Below are positions 1 to 11,500 of a DNA stretch of 64,000 nucleotides, one piece after another. The stretch comes from Atriophallophorus winterbourni (taxonomy: Eukaryota; Platyhelminthes; Trematoda; Plagiorchiida; Microphallidae): NCBI GenBank assembly GCA_013407085.1, contig JACCGJ010018221.1, forward strand, positions 118,775-182,774, given 5' to 3'. The notes beneath the pieces were generated by a model that ran no database searches, had not been told where the DNA came from, and saw nothing but the letters and a program-made list of their open reading frames with translations. Position numbers and translations under genes: made by a program. Position 1 is the first letter of the stretch, and every line of letters begins with the position of its first letter.

Positions 1-3000
1 AAGGTGAAAATGTGAAATCATTATTCATTGAAAATATTGCTTGCTCTCATTGCCTCATGGTTTGCGCATGCAAACATTTGGATTAGTTCTATTTCCTTTA
101 AAGAACTTCATCAGTAGATGATTACTCAATAATGCAGTATTCAGTGTTTAAACATATGCGGTGTTTTATCACGTGAGTACACATCACAATTGTTACCAAA
201 TTTTTATTTTCTATGTGTTATTTTGTTTCATATTTCCTTCCTGTTGCTCGTAATATCACCTTTATTTCACACATCCTCAGCGAATAATGAAACGTCGGTA
301 CCTCAAATAACCGAAATGGGGCGATCCTCCACACGGCAGGTAATTCAAATTCGGGAACACATTTCCTATATCTGATTTGAATAGAAATGGGTTACTTTTG
401 AGTAGCTACTTGAAATAAATAATCGATTGTCCTTTCTGTTTAGAAGACGAACAGTTGTAGTGCTGTAAGTATGAATAATTGCTTGCTTCATTAGCTTTTA
501 GACCCCGGTGGAATACGGAAAATCGAAAATGTTTCTTTGTTTATTAATAATTCTATGAACCTCATCAACTACTCTTACGCTAGACCAATAATCTTCATAT
601 CTTCCTCGATATTTCGGGGGGATTCATTCATTTACCTCTCACTTGGTCCAACGCAAGCGTTATCTTGATGGTGTTTTCGTTCGACCTTGGAGGAAATCGT
701 CAATTTAACGTCGGCGATCTAGTGGGTTCTATATGGGTTATAATCCGGTCCATTGCCACAAGCCTTCCCTCTTTCAGTCCACAGGTCAGCACCCTAGGCT
801 CGATCAAATTGTCTCACATTACTGGATTTTTAAAATTATGTGTTTAGTGAAGGATGACGTCGTTTACAAAGAAGATAGAATATGGATCACCCTAAGCTGT
901 ATAGCTAGTGCTATTTTGTGGTATTTTTTGCAATTTATGACAAACCAAAAAGGAATGGTAACAGCAATCATGTCTTCTTAAATAAGGTTCACCCAGAAAA
1001 TATATCTTCGAAGTTTGGCTGGTGTAAAACTCTACAAGTCATGATTCAATAGGCGTTTTAATTGCGCTATTAATGTTCATACTAGGGCGAAATGTTCCTG
1101 CAATTTAACGACCCATTTTATCGAATGCCTTTTGGAAGTCAATGAAATTAAAACGCAGATGTGAGTTTCGTGCACCGAATCGTAATTCGGCCCGTGTAAT
1201 ACTTTCTCTTGCTACAGCCAAACTGCTCCTATCTTGACAGTGAATCAACCCAGCTGACCAGTGGGCGGTGATATCTTAAGCAATAGTCAGTTTTCTCAAG
1301 GCGTCAAATGTGTTCAGGCTCATAAAGTTCGGAGTGATTGTTTAACAGAGCGGTGTTGAATTTGTACCTCGGATTAAGAAACTATCGCTTGCAACGCCTC
1401 AACCTCGAATTTAATTTGGAAAATGGTTGTTGGTGGTCAGAACTCTTATCTGTTAACTATCACACATTGACATCTTGCAGTGATTGACTAAACTTCAATC
1501 AATTCGTGACCGAGTTCTTAGGGCGGGATTCTACGATATCTACGTGACTTCGGGTGCATCTAGGAACGACGTTTTTGCTTCACAACCTCTGGATCAATTT
1601 TATCGTACTAATCTTCCTTAACACTGTTATTGCCATCGTGCTTCTGGGTATGGAACTCCATTTCATTTTCGATTTTGGTTTCTCAATCTAAATTGATTTT
1701 TTCCACCCAACCAGTTTTTTTGCTTGGCTTTAATAGTAGTAACATTACACTTTGGTTAAAATTGTTTACGATTTATCCACTGTTTCAAAGCATGTAGATG
1801 TCGATCATAATGTAATGCAAACAGTACGAAACCTATCGTGGTGTTTGTGATGGAAATCCATGCAAATGATTATTTTTGTAACATACAGTTTCAAGTATTT
1901 TTACGTCCGTTGCATTACTCGTAGTTGATTGACCAGTTTTCAATTTTTATATTTCAGCCAGTTCCCGCGAACAATCGTCTTCAACGTAAGGCAGGACGCT
2001 TAGACGTGACGAACAGATCTCGGGAAGGGACCACACTAAGCGACCGAGAGTTCCGGAAACTGAAACATGAACTCCAAGTGATGCGGGAACAAGTAGGTGC
2101 AGAATTTCGGAGGGTGCAATGCATGCAGCATTTCAAATCACTCAAGTGAAGCACAATGTTTTGCAAATGCATCCGATACGTGGAATAATTCGCATATGGC
2201 TATCGGAGAAATTTATAATCATTTTGTTCAGTTTTGTATTTCGACTGCATTTGAAATGGTGGTATGGTGTTCGAGTATCGCAATATCCAGCTCATGACCA
2301 TTTTCGAAAACACAACGATTAGTGAAATGTCTCTACGTCTAACCAATCAGATAAAAAAATCAGCGACACTTTGAATTCAGTAAAGCGTTTGTACGGAACC
2401 ACATTTTCCAACGACTGCCACTTGAGAATTCTTTTGTTATCAATGTGCACGGATATTCATTGTGCGCAACTCCCATACTGAGAAGTTGTTTCATCGGATT
2501 GATTACTCCAATGATTTTATCTTTTTACCTGAAAAGCCACATTTTTGTCAAATGCACTACCTACTACTACTCCTACTTCCTAGGCAGGGATATTAAGTTT
2601 CGTCTCTGTGGCATGAAAGTAGTGGTGTATCAAAATAGAAAGTTTTTTAATCACCAGTTCTAAGGATTACCTTGTTGAAACATTGAGATTACATATAGTA
2701 AATGTAACGAAGGCGATCCTCACTAAAATAATCAGATTTTCCTAGTGTTTAAATGCCTTGCAATCAAATCCCACTACCATTTCTCTCATTATTGTACTAT
2801 AGGTAGAGAGACAGTAAAGCTAGATCGTATCATATTTAAGATAGTAGTGAAATAGTTGAAAAAGTTGGATCGTTGAAACCAATGCTCATTCACACTGCCG
2901 CGACCAACAGTGATTAACAGCAAATCTTGCAATGGCTTTTGCCTTTCAAACGAACGCAACTTCTTTTAAAGCACGATTAATCAGCATCATGTAACCTTCT

Positions 3001-3355
3001 ATAATATTCGTTTAATGGACAACCTCTGTTTGTATTTGCCGCTATTGCATGAATAAATTTCCTGTTTCTGAGCATACGTAATGCTCCATAAATTTAATTG
3101 AGTAGGATTAAACAAATGAAAATTTTGCCCGGTAATCTTCATCGATCACTGACTTATATTTTATGTTATGAATGTAACGAAGATTTTCACAGGCTCATTT
3201 TGTTTTGATCACAGACTCGCTGCCCGATTTGCTTGGATCGATCAAGGAACCTGGTGTTCATGTGTGGCCATTCGACGTGTCAATGGTGCGGGGATCAAGT
3301 AACCGCATGTCCCATTTGTCGACGCACGGTCGATAGTCGAATCATACTGTATTAG
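1..3355 (+). CDS. Mind bomb-type E3 ubiquitin ligase, C-terminal exons (partial gene)
   Basis: Three exons (281-339, 1958-2092, 3215-3355) join in frame and end at a TAG stop. The last encodes a RING finger of the type that closes Mind bomb proteins: CPIC, then CGHSTC and QWC, then CPICRR, finishing ILY just before the stop; the final CPICR..(x)RI.LY arrangement is characteristic of the third RING of MIB1/MIB2. The preceding exon is basic and coiled-coil-like (REFRKLKHELQVMREQ), as expected of the linker before this RING. Known role of the family: ubiquitination of Notch ligands (Delta/Serrate) to drive their endocytosis in the signal-sending cell. The MZM, REP and ankyrin regions would lie off the left edge. 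A poly(A) signal follows about 200 bp after the stop. MIB1 versus MIB2 cannot be decided from this fragment. Confidence 0.85.
281..339 (+). CDS. Mind bomb-like gene, exon A (third from last)
   Basis: Acceptor after cctcag at 280 and donor gtaatt at 340. The 59 bases start with two bases of a split codon and end in phase 0, matching the next exon. It encodes a polar stretch (ANNETSVPQITEMGRSS). No domain is visible, so this exon rests only on splice signals and phase. Confidence 0.55.
1080..1260 (-). mobile_element. RTE-like reverse transcriptase fragment
   Basis: Reading the minus strand gives FNFIDFQKAFDKMGR, the RT motif A signature (FIDFEKAFD) of RTE/L1-type non-LTR retrotransposons; a better preserved RTE-like copy near 35.0 kb has LNFIDFEKAFDSVD. 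Stop codons lie on both sides, so this is a dead remnant. Confidence 0.6.
1790..1890 (+). repeat. Hammerhead-motif repeat, degraded copy
   Basis: The stretch atgcaaacagtacgaaacc followed by gtggtgtttgtgatggaaat matches the 3' half of the intact copy at 62691-62760, including the downstream tail gatggaaat.catgcaaatga. The CTGATGA box is lost, so it should be inactive. It lies about 70 bp upstream of the acceptor at 1957. Confidence 0.65.
1958..2092 (+). CDS. Mind bomb-like gene, exon B (linker before RING)
   Basis: Acceptor atttcag at 1951-1957, donor gtaggt at 2093; 135 bases, phase 0 at both ends. It encodes a basic, charged, helix-prone segment ending KLKHELQVMREQ, which runs straight into the RING exon. 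Confidence 0.75.
2093..3214. other. Mind bomb-like gene intron
   Basis: Non-coding, AT-rich, with only short frames that lack recognisable domains. I see no identifiable repeat in it. Confidence 0.5.
3215..3355 (+). CDS. Mind bomb-like gene, terminal exon with RING finger
   Basis: Acceptor gatcacag ends at 3214; 141 bases including the TAG at 3353-3355. It encodes all eight RING ligands: CPIC, CGH, C, C and CPIC (C3HC4 pattern). Confidence 0.9.
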   Translation, partial: TRCPICLDRSRNLVFMCGHSTCQWCGDQVTACPICRRTVDSRIILY

Positions 3356-3553
3356 AACAACGTTTCGCAGTGAATGTCTAAAGCTGTTTTCTCCTTCTAT
3401 GCCGTTTTCTATACTGATAACTTTCTTTCTCCAACTTTCCTCTCACGGTTATTGTATGGCATCACTATTCTACAATCATGTCAACACTTTGAGCTTTTTA
3501 TTTGGTTCCTACTTTGTTGTGCTTTTATTATTATGGATAAATTGTGTCATTTC

Positions 3554-3559
3554 AATAAA
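3554..3559 (+). terminator. Poly(A) signal AATAAA for the Mind bomb-like gene
   Basis: First AATAAA after the stop codon, about 200 bp downstream, followed by T-rich sequence. Another AATAAA-like hexamer lies near 3936. Confidence 0.5.
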
Positions 3560-5242
3560 ACTTTCGACCAAAATGTAAATAGCTCAATATCTTAAGGTTG
3601 TAAACTTTCTCCATAATTTTCCTCCGTACTGTGTTTCCTGAGCCAGATACTCTATGATTCAGCACACATTGCATAAAGCTGTTTAGGACATCCAGTTGTT
3701 CAAGAACACTTTGAGCGCGTCACAATTGATAAGTCTGCTATTTCGCTTGCCCTATTTCAGTGGGATAACGCTTAACTTTATGCTACATTGCATCGACGGA
3801 ACGTCAACGATTCCCGATTCATGCATTCAGCAGCGTTTCAATATTATTCTTATTTGCTTTCTACTTTATTTTCAATCATCACTTGACTGCCTTATTATCC
3901 TTTTCTGGCTCTCGTCACAAGCTAATAGGATTTACAAATAAAGTGAATGAGATATCACGATGAACGTTTCAATCTTTTGTCCCTAATGCTTCAAAATTGA
4001 AGAGTTAGTCAAGCAACTTAAATGAATTTGACCTGCGCAAGTCAATCGGGCGATTTGTTTTACTCACATACTTATTCTAATGGATTATACAGAGACAACA
4101 GCGTCCGAGCACTAAACACAGTTTATGAAGTTTGTGAAGTAAATAAGGTGAGCTAATCGATGTATTTTGGTGCTCACACCCCCATCCTTTACACTCCACT
4201 ACCGGTTTCTGGCTGTTTACCGTCGTCAGGTGTAGACAGTAAGATCAGGTTCAGTGAGCTAATCGGGTTTCACAGATGCAACTTACCTGAACTTATCAAT
4301 CTTAATGAAGCCTGGTTACACTCATGTATGCGAATCATCCATCTTATACTTCAAAATTATTGCCTGCAAAAGTTAATATTGTTGCTTTAAATTCACATCG
4401 ACTTCTCGAGTTCATAAAGATTCACGTTACCAACATCGAATGAGAGGATTCCAAGAGCGGTAGCCTTAAATTATAGCCACAGGACCATTGTACTGTCAGC
4501 ATCTCATTTTATTTCTTTCTCCCCTGGGCTCAGTTAATTTAACCACAGTGAAGGTAGTACGCAAGCAGTAATATCAGACACACCGACGGCGACTGCTGTC
4601 AATAATAATAGCTATTAGTGGTACCATAATAGTTAACTTCGATTTATAAACCAGACGATCGATAATTCCGGAAAAGGTTTATTTTGTGAGAATACTAGAG
4701 TCTTGCTGCTGACTAGACGCCGGAATTAATTTTCCATAACATGGGATCCGGTATTCGAATTCTTGCCGCTGTCTTTATAACATATTCCAAGATATCAGGT
4801 ATCATTGCATGCAAAAAGATATTATCTGTTTCAAGATATTTGTTAGTCAATTGATTTAGGGGACAGTTGTTTGACAATTGCAAGAATGCGCAATCACGCA
4901 GCAGTAAATTGATTTGACACCGGTAATAAGCAGCATGTGGAAACATGCTGAAATCATGCTTTTAATATCTCGTTTATATCTTTCTAGGCCTGGGCAACCT
5001 GACAGTATCTCAGCCCACGTGCAGTCTATGACTCTGCTGCATTACGGCTGGATTCACGGTGTGAATCAATCACCCGTCATTCATGAACGAAAACAATTTC
5101 ATGGGTGAGGTAAAATGTTGTTTTCTGAACCTAAAATCATATAAAATGTGAAATAATAAAATTTGGTTTAGCACAAAATGCCGTTTGTAGAGTAGTTGTT
5201 CATATAAATGCTATAATTGCTTAATGAAAAATATAATAAAAA
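3560..5242. other. Intergenic region between convergent genes
   Basis: The Mind bomb-like gene (plus) and the adhesion gene (minus) end toward each other here. It holds a hammerhead-like repeat at 4190-4245. A short AG...GT-bounded stretch at 4091-4148 resembles an exon but has no recognisable product. Otherwise I see nothing. Confidence 0.5.
4190..4245 (-). repeat. Hammerhead-motif repeat, CTGACGA variant
   Basis: On the minus strand CTGACGA (4229-4223) is followed by CGGT, loop AAACA, GCC(A), GAAA, CCGG and TA, then GTGGAGTG, which pairs in part with CTACAC just before the core. Core position 7 is C, which hammerheads tolerate. The basal stem II pair is C-A, so activity would be weak. Confidence 0.65.
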
Positions 5243-5521
5243 TTAGAAAAGTAGTCCCAAAATGAGTGGAAGTACAAAAATAGTCGGTAAGCAATTTGAA
5301 GCGGAGCCGAAAATTATAGGGGGAGCTTCCATTAAATCTCTTCGAGGTGTATGGAATATTGACCAAATCGGAACCAGGTCTGCGTTGATAGTCAGTTGGC
5401 TGAGTAGATCTGGGGTGATCAAGAATGGCGTGCCTCCTGGTGTACGATTCATAAAGCCATACTCGTCAAGGTCAATTCCTTCCAAAGAGCGACCTCGTTT
5501 GTTGAATGCTTCTATGGCTAC
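5243..5521 (-). CDS. Adhesion gene exon 10 (end of FN3-2, GPI signal, stop)
   Basis: Acceptor cttttttag, then VAIEAFNKRGRSL, the final strand of FN3-2. The last 15 residues (LPTIFVLPLILGLLF) are hydrophobic and run to the stop. Small residues GSASN just before them are plausible GPI attachment sites. Confidence 0.88.
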   Translation of the reverse strand, partial: VAIEAFNKRGRSLEGIDLDEYGFMNRTPGGTPFLITPDLLSQLTINADLVPIWSIFHTPRRDLMEAPPIIFGSASNCLPTIFVLPLILGLLF

Positions 5522-8500
5522 CTAAAAAAGTGTGTTTTTAATAACAAATGCGAAATCAAGTTAAGCAAAAATTTGTGCTCATTGTGTTAATTAAACGAAA
5601 AATCGTTTTTAAAGCAATTGCATTAGTAAGTATGCATTTAGAAGAGAACAGCGAATACAATGTTTAAAATAGGCAACGGAAACACACAATATATTGAATA
5701 GGCGCATCATTATAAAATCGCGAAAATCCATTATTTGTCTATCAGTTAAGACGTTTCAATCAGGTTCAAGCGATAATTAAGCATCAGTTCTCGGTATCAT
5801 TTCATAATGCCTATTCCATAAAGATAACAATTGTACAACACTTCAAACTACTCAGTTGGCTGCAACCGAGAACCCACGACTAGCGTAACTCCAATAGAAC
5901 CTTTGCAATTTTCCATCAAATCTATTCATCCGGACAGTATATAAACTCGGTGATGTCTTCCGCTGTGTGAGGCCGGTTAGCTGACTCCAGACTGGTGAGT
6001 AAATACACGGGCTATTAGACTATGGCTGGATCACTTGCCAAATTTGTATGATTCACGGTAAAACTGCAGGTTTACCAGATACGCGTTAGAATGGAATAAG
6101 AATAATGCATAAAAACATTGGCCTTGCTCACCTGATATATTTGCCCTGGCTCTAATCCTGTTAGATAATAATGATTCAGGTATGGATTGTTATACTCCGG
6201 TTGTATCGTTCGCCAGGTATCATGGTGTGCGAGCACTGGGTAATTTGTCAGTTGTATGTGGCTCAACTTGACTTTGCGAACTCGAATCTGGTAGCCAAGT
6301 AACGGTAAGCCACCATTTTCTGGTGGAATCCAGTTGAGCACGTGACTGTATGGGTAGATCGCGTGTTCAGCTGTGATAATCTGGAAAGAAAGATTAGAAG
6401 CATATGAAAAGGAGGGACTCAAGCTCATATAATCGAAGATACTTTTTTGAAAGATAAAAGGAAGCACTTGGATCCTAATCGGACTGTCCCTACCTGTTAA
6501 GTGCATATTTAACGAAACCGGTCTTGGGGTGTGTGCAATGCAAATGTGGATTTTTGATAAAGTAACCATTTTTGTATCATGTTTATCAAACTTATTGATT
6601 TTTCACGTGAAGTGGTTAGAATGGGAATAATGTGACTTGGTATCATTGTTTTTATTGAATAAATTACTTCGACGGGACCTGGCCTTGTGTATTCCATTGT
6701 TTGAAACGAGAATGCAAACGGCGTGCCAGAGCCCACAATACTACGGGCAGCGATCCGTGCCTGATATCCAGTACTCCCGACCAGTCCGTGAATTTTCATT
6801 TTCTGGTGTATCCCACCCTGATGAGCGAGATCCAGCGGGAAATAAACCGGTCCATACCAACGGTTCGGACCACCGATGGCATAATAGTTGAGTTCATAGC
6901 CGAGGATTGACATGCCGCCGGTGTGACTCGGAGGCTGAACGAACAATTCCAGCACCGACTGCGTTACTGTGTAGTGCGAGATCTGTGTAATTTGATGCGG
7001 AAAAGTCCGAGTCCACTCATTCAAATCGCAAAAATAATGATCAAGTTAATTGTATTATATTAATCATTATCATCATATGAAATACAGTAATTGAATTAAT
7101 ATTAGCATTATTTACTTGAACACAACAAAGCCGTCATTATGGTTAGCACAGATTTTGCAATATTAATCAAGACTATGTTCGCAACGTTACTTCTACCGAA
7201 CAGCAAAATAATTTTAGTGCAATGTTGTTTTTGGCTCAATAGGGACTTGACAGCTCCGTTCTGAAAGCAAAAAAACACAATATGTCTACCCTTGTAAATA
7301 GAAGGCTGACCAATAGATAAAGTTTTGTGTCTTTGATTCCACGGACCACTTGCAAACTTTACTCATCTAAAAAATTAAATTTACGGCACGACTTGATATG
7401 TAAGCAAATGAATAACTGAAGTTAATTTTGATTTCCAAAAACTGTCAAGATTTTGATTTTGTTCAGCGAAAAGTTTCGCAATTTCCGTCATCTCAACTTG
7501 CCACTAACTGGCTCACGGAATCAAAGACATCAATTTAAGATGCAAATATATTATTGGGAATTTCATGGAGATTCTTTACTGCATCTTCCTTGCAAGTGGC
7601 GCGTTCTGAAATTGTTCATAATGCTGGCTGGAATATGAGCGAGATTCTCAGCTTCAACGAGTAGCATAATTTTCGCATTATAACCGTCTCAAGTTCCGAT
7701 TCCTGTGCAGTATTTTATGATAACCTGATATGTTTGAATGAGAATCAAGAAGTCGGCCGATAATCTGATAGCTAGTCCGCGTGTATGTGATGCGGTGTGT
7801 GTTAACAGTTTTTATATAAAATAATCTCTCTGTGTGAGATTCAACTTAATGTAATAAACGTTCAAACAATAAGTATTGTCTTCTCCCTCTATATATATAT
7901 ATGACCGGAACCGACTGGAATGCAATAGTCTGACAGAGTGCACTCGAACAGAGGGATCATCAGTTTACCTATTTCTAGCTTCCAATGTTGTTACGGCCGG
8001 AGCGGTTTTGGGGATAATATCCCAATTCCAAATATTCTGTAATGGCGCGAATCTCTCATGTCAACCAAGTCCAGCTCCAGGCATGCACGAGTGGTCCTAT
8101 GTTACCCGAGGAACTGCTTCTAATGACAGGAGAATGGGCGAAGGCGGTGACGGGCCCCTTAACACCAGTTAGCTTCTGGCAGGTGGAGCTCGTAAGTCCA
8201 TGAATATGTTCCAATCAGGAGAAGGAAAACCCTAATCTCAAAAATCCACTGCCTCGTGGCAACATGCAATCATGTAAAAGGCTTCCAAAGTCAACATCAA
8301 GGAAAAATCAGGATCTGGAGTTCCGTTAGACAGTCAGGAGTTGTATTTAACTACGTCCTGCCAACTCCCGCGACACCAACGTGAACTAAAAGTATAAATT
8401 TAGATGTTCCTTCGGTTCCAGTGGTGTCGTGGAGAAGGAGCACTTGCTGCATGGGTAACAACTAGTTCTCAATATTGAACTGACATACATTATCTCGAAC

Positions 8501-11500
8501 GCATCATTGGAGAGGACACTCCAATCCGCTTCTTGATAATAACACGGCAAGCAACAGGTACCGGATAAAAGCAATGGTACGATTAGTTTGGAGCTCAGCG
8601 CATTAGGGTGCTTCTGACGGTGGGAGAGCTCTGAAACTGGAACCTGGAACGTCCGGTCCATGCTCCCAGGATTTCATGACGGCGTCTCGAATATCAGAGG
8701 CGTAAGAAAATCAGCTGTTATTAAAATGAGCTAAAAAGCTGAAGACAGACGTGGCGGCCCTGCGTGAGACGCGGTTACCACACGCTTGTATGTTTAATAT
8801 GATCGAGAGCCATTGGTCCAAGCAAACTCAAAGCGGTTCTCATTAAGTATGTATCTGGTAACCCGAATGTAGACAAAACTCAGCAGGTGGGAAGGCCCTG
8901 ATGACGACGATATTCCACCTGAGCTCATCAAATGATATAGAACAGCATTATTACAGCCTGTTAACCATTCGCTTCTTCAGTGCTGATAGGAAGAGTGTGT
9001 GACACAAGAGATTGGAGACACGAAGTTCATCACGCTATTAAAGAATAAGGGTGATAGAGGCGACTGCAACAATTACAGAGGAATATCCCTTATGCATGTT
9101 GTAGGCAAATTGTTTGCTGAATTCTTACAGATCCGGCTACAAGTTTTAACTGATGACGCATGGGAAGAGCAACCGTTTACAAGATCTTCTCTTTGAGAGA
9201 ACTTCAAGCAAAGTGTCGGGAACAGCGTATGTAATTTCTTATTGATTTAACGAAGGTATTTAACTACGTCAGCAGGGAGGGTCCTTTCAAAATGCTTGAT
9301 CTTATAAGCTGTCCCACCAAGGCAACTCAAGCTCTTTATGTCGTTCCACTCTGGCATGAAGGGCTCAGTCCCTTTTAACGGTTTTAGTTCAGAAGCCTTT
9401 GAAATTCGCCGAAACGTCAAGAAAGGAGTGGTTTAGCTGCCACGCATGAACAAAACTAAATTTCTTGGTTATGGGGTTGTATCGTCTCCCATCATCACTA
9501 TTAGAAACCCTTATCTTGAATAAGTACATCATGTCACATATCTTGGTTTATCCATTGCGGATAACCTCTTGTGTCTGAGGCAACCACAAGGTGACTGTAC
9601 GACAGTGGAACCTGGACCATGCACGCAAGACACAAACGGAAGATGAATACGTTCAATCTGCATAGCATCCTCCGTATTTTACACTTATCCTGGATGAAAA
9701 AATTGACTAATGCTGAACTACTATCTAAAGCCGGTCTACAGAACATGTTCACCCTACTACGGTAGCGCGTTATTTGGTGGCGTATTCACGTTTACAGAAT
9801 GAAAATGGTCGTATTGCAAAGGACTACTATGTTGTGAGTTGAAATCAGGAAGTCGACGATTGCGCAGACCGAACTTGCGCTACAAGACATTTGTAAAAGA
9901 GATATGAAAGCACTTGTGATTGAGACCGCGAATTGGGAAGAACGTGCTTTTGACCGCTCATTTAAGAGGCATTGCGTAAATCGTCTGGGAAGGATCAGAT
10001 ACAACTCTTGGCTGCTAAACGCAGATCACGCTACCGGCGTGCAACTGACGCTGAACAACTGAGAACTGCGTATCGTTGCGAGCGCTTTGGGAGAGATTGT
10101 TCCTCCTCGAATCAGACTGTTTATTCGTTCGAAAAGCTGTTAAGCCTTTATAAATCATGCGATTGTGATGTACATCCATGGTCGACATCGACCGAAGGAG
10201 GCCAACAACCCTTTTATAGAAGATATTCAAGAACTGATGCAAATAAGGCTCTTACTTTCTTTTTGCGTCATACGAGTACAATATAAATTCCACGAAAATT
10301 GTAAGATGTAGGGATAATATGTTATTATTTTCCTACGGATAAAATTATTAGACCGCGGAACCGAAATTAATTTTATATAAATGCGTCAGAAGTAAACACA
10401 GCATGCTACTTTACACGAAACACTATATATTATACTACATAATAGGATTAAGTGAATTTGGATATCGAATACTAAAATCAATGCCTACATAAGGTTGTCC
10501 AGGAACAGATGCCCGATCTAACCGAACTTTGCTTTCGTTTGTACTCTTGATATTTGTAGCTTTACAAATGTATTCGTCGTATATAAAATGTTCCGTGTGA
10601 CGACAAGGTCGAATTTGTAGCCATGACTGAGACCAGTTCCAACGGTCTAACGAAATCACGTTGAATGTGGCATTGATGGCATTCAAGATGATTTCTCCAC
10701 GTCGATACCACGTCCTGCGAACAACAAAAGCAAATTTAGGGTGAAAGTATACCGTATTTAGTGCTCAGATGTCAAAGAATAAATTGATTATAACCAGCAC
10801 AGCGTTGTCTTCGCATCATTTTACTTGCAAGAAGTTTTACTGTCAAGTGAAGTCAAAATTCTGCCACATTACTTTTACCACTCGAAAATAACTGTTCCAT
10901 AGTATATCACTAAATGTAATCATAATGTCTCCAATTGACGACGGCAAATAAACAGAAACCGGTTGTGGTGTGAGGAACACGTTACTTTTATCATAATACG
11001 TTTGCGAAATAATCTTGTATTCTAAACCAACATACTTGAAAATAGCTTAGAATATATTCATTACATTTCAGTCTATTCTGTTTCTAGGGTTAGATGATTG
11101 ATTTGTTTGTAAGAAGCTGCTTTGATTTTGATACGCACGAAAGACCAAACATTTTACAACTAATCAGCTTAATTTTGATAATCCAGTTCCATGTTGTATC
11201 ACTTTAGCATACCTTCATCGCATTAACACTTGAAATGAAATGTCGCGTTGTTCACACTTACACTCAACATGACTGTTTTAAGTCATCGGATGGGGACAGT
11301 AGGATAAATTCAGCGAGGCTTGAAATCGTGGAAATATAGTAAGCAACGTTGGAAGTTAAAGCCACAGTTAAGTAGGGTTTGTATAAAGGACCACGGTGTT
11401 GAAATAAGGTACCAGAATGTGATTATAAGACAAGCGTGTTGCACATTTTATATTAAGCGAATAAAGACAAGTAATCCATAATCCAATCATCACAACGGCA

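Larger units (their letters stand above)
340..1957. other. Mind bomb-like gene intron
   Basis: Non-coding. It holds a reverse transcriptase scrap on the minus strand near 1080-1260 and a degraded hammerhead-like repeat near 1790-1890, close to the downstream acceptor. An open frame at 665-847 shows no recognisable domain. Confidence 0.55.

Noticed and set aside
4091..4148. Short AG-GT bounded stretch downstream of the Mind bomb-like gene
   Set aside because: No domain or partner exon could be found, so it is not called as an exon.
5875..5998. Open minus-strand stretch as an exon of the adhesion gene
   Set aside because: Joining exon 9 directly to exon 10 completes the FN3 strand (IYQ to VAIEAFNKRG). 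The stretch would replace it with unrelated sequence and ends at a stop; kept only as a possible alternative end.
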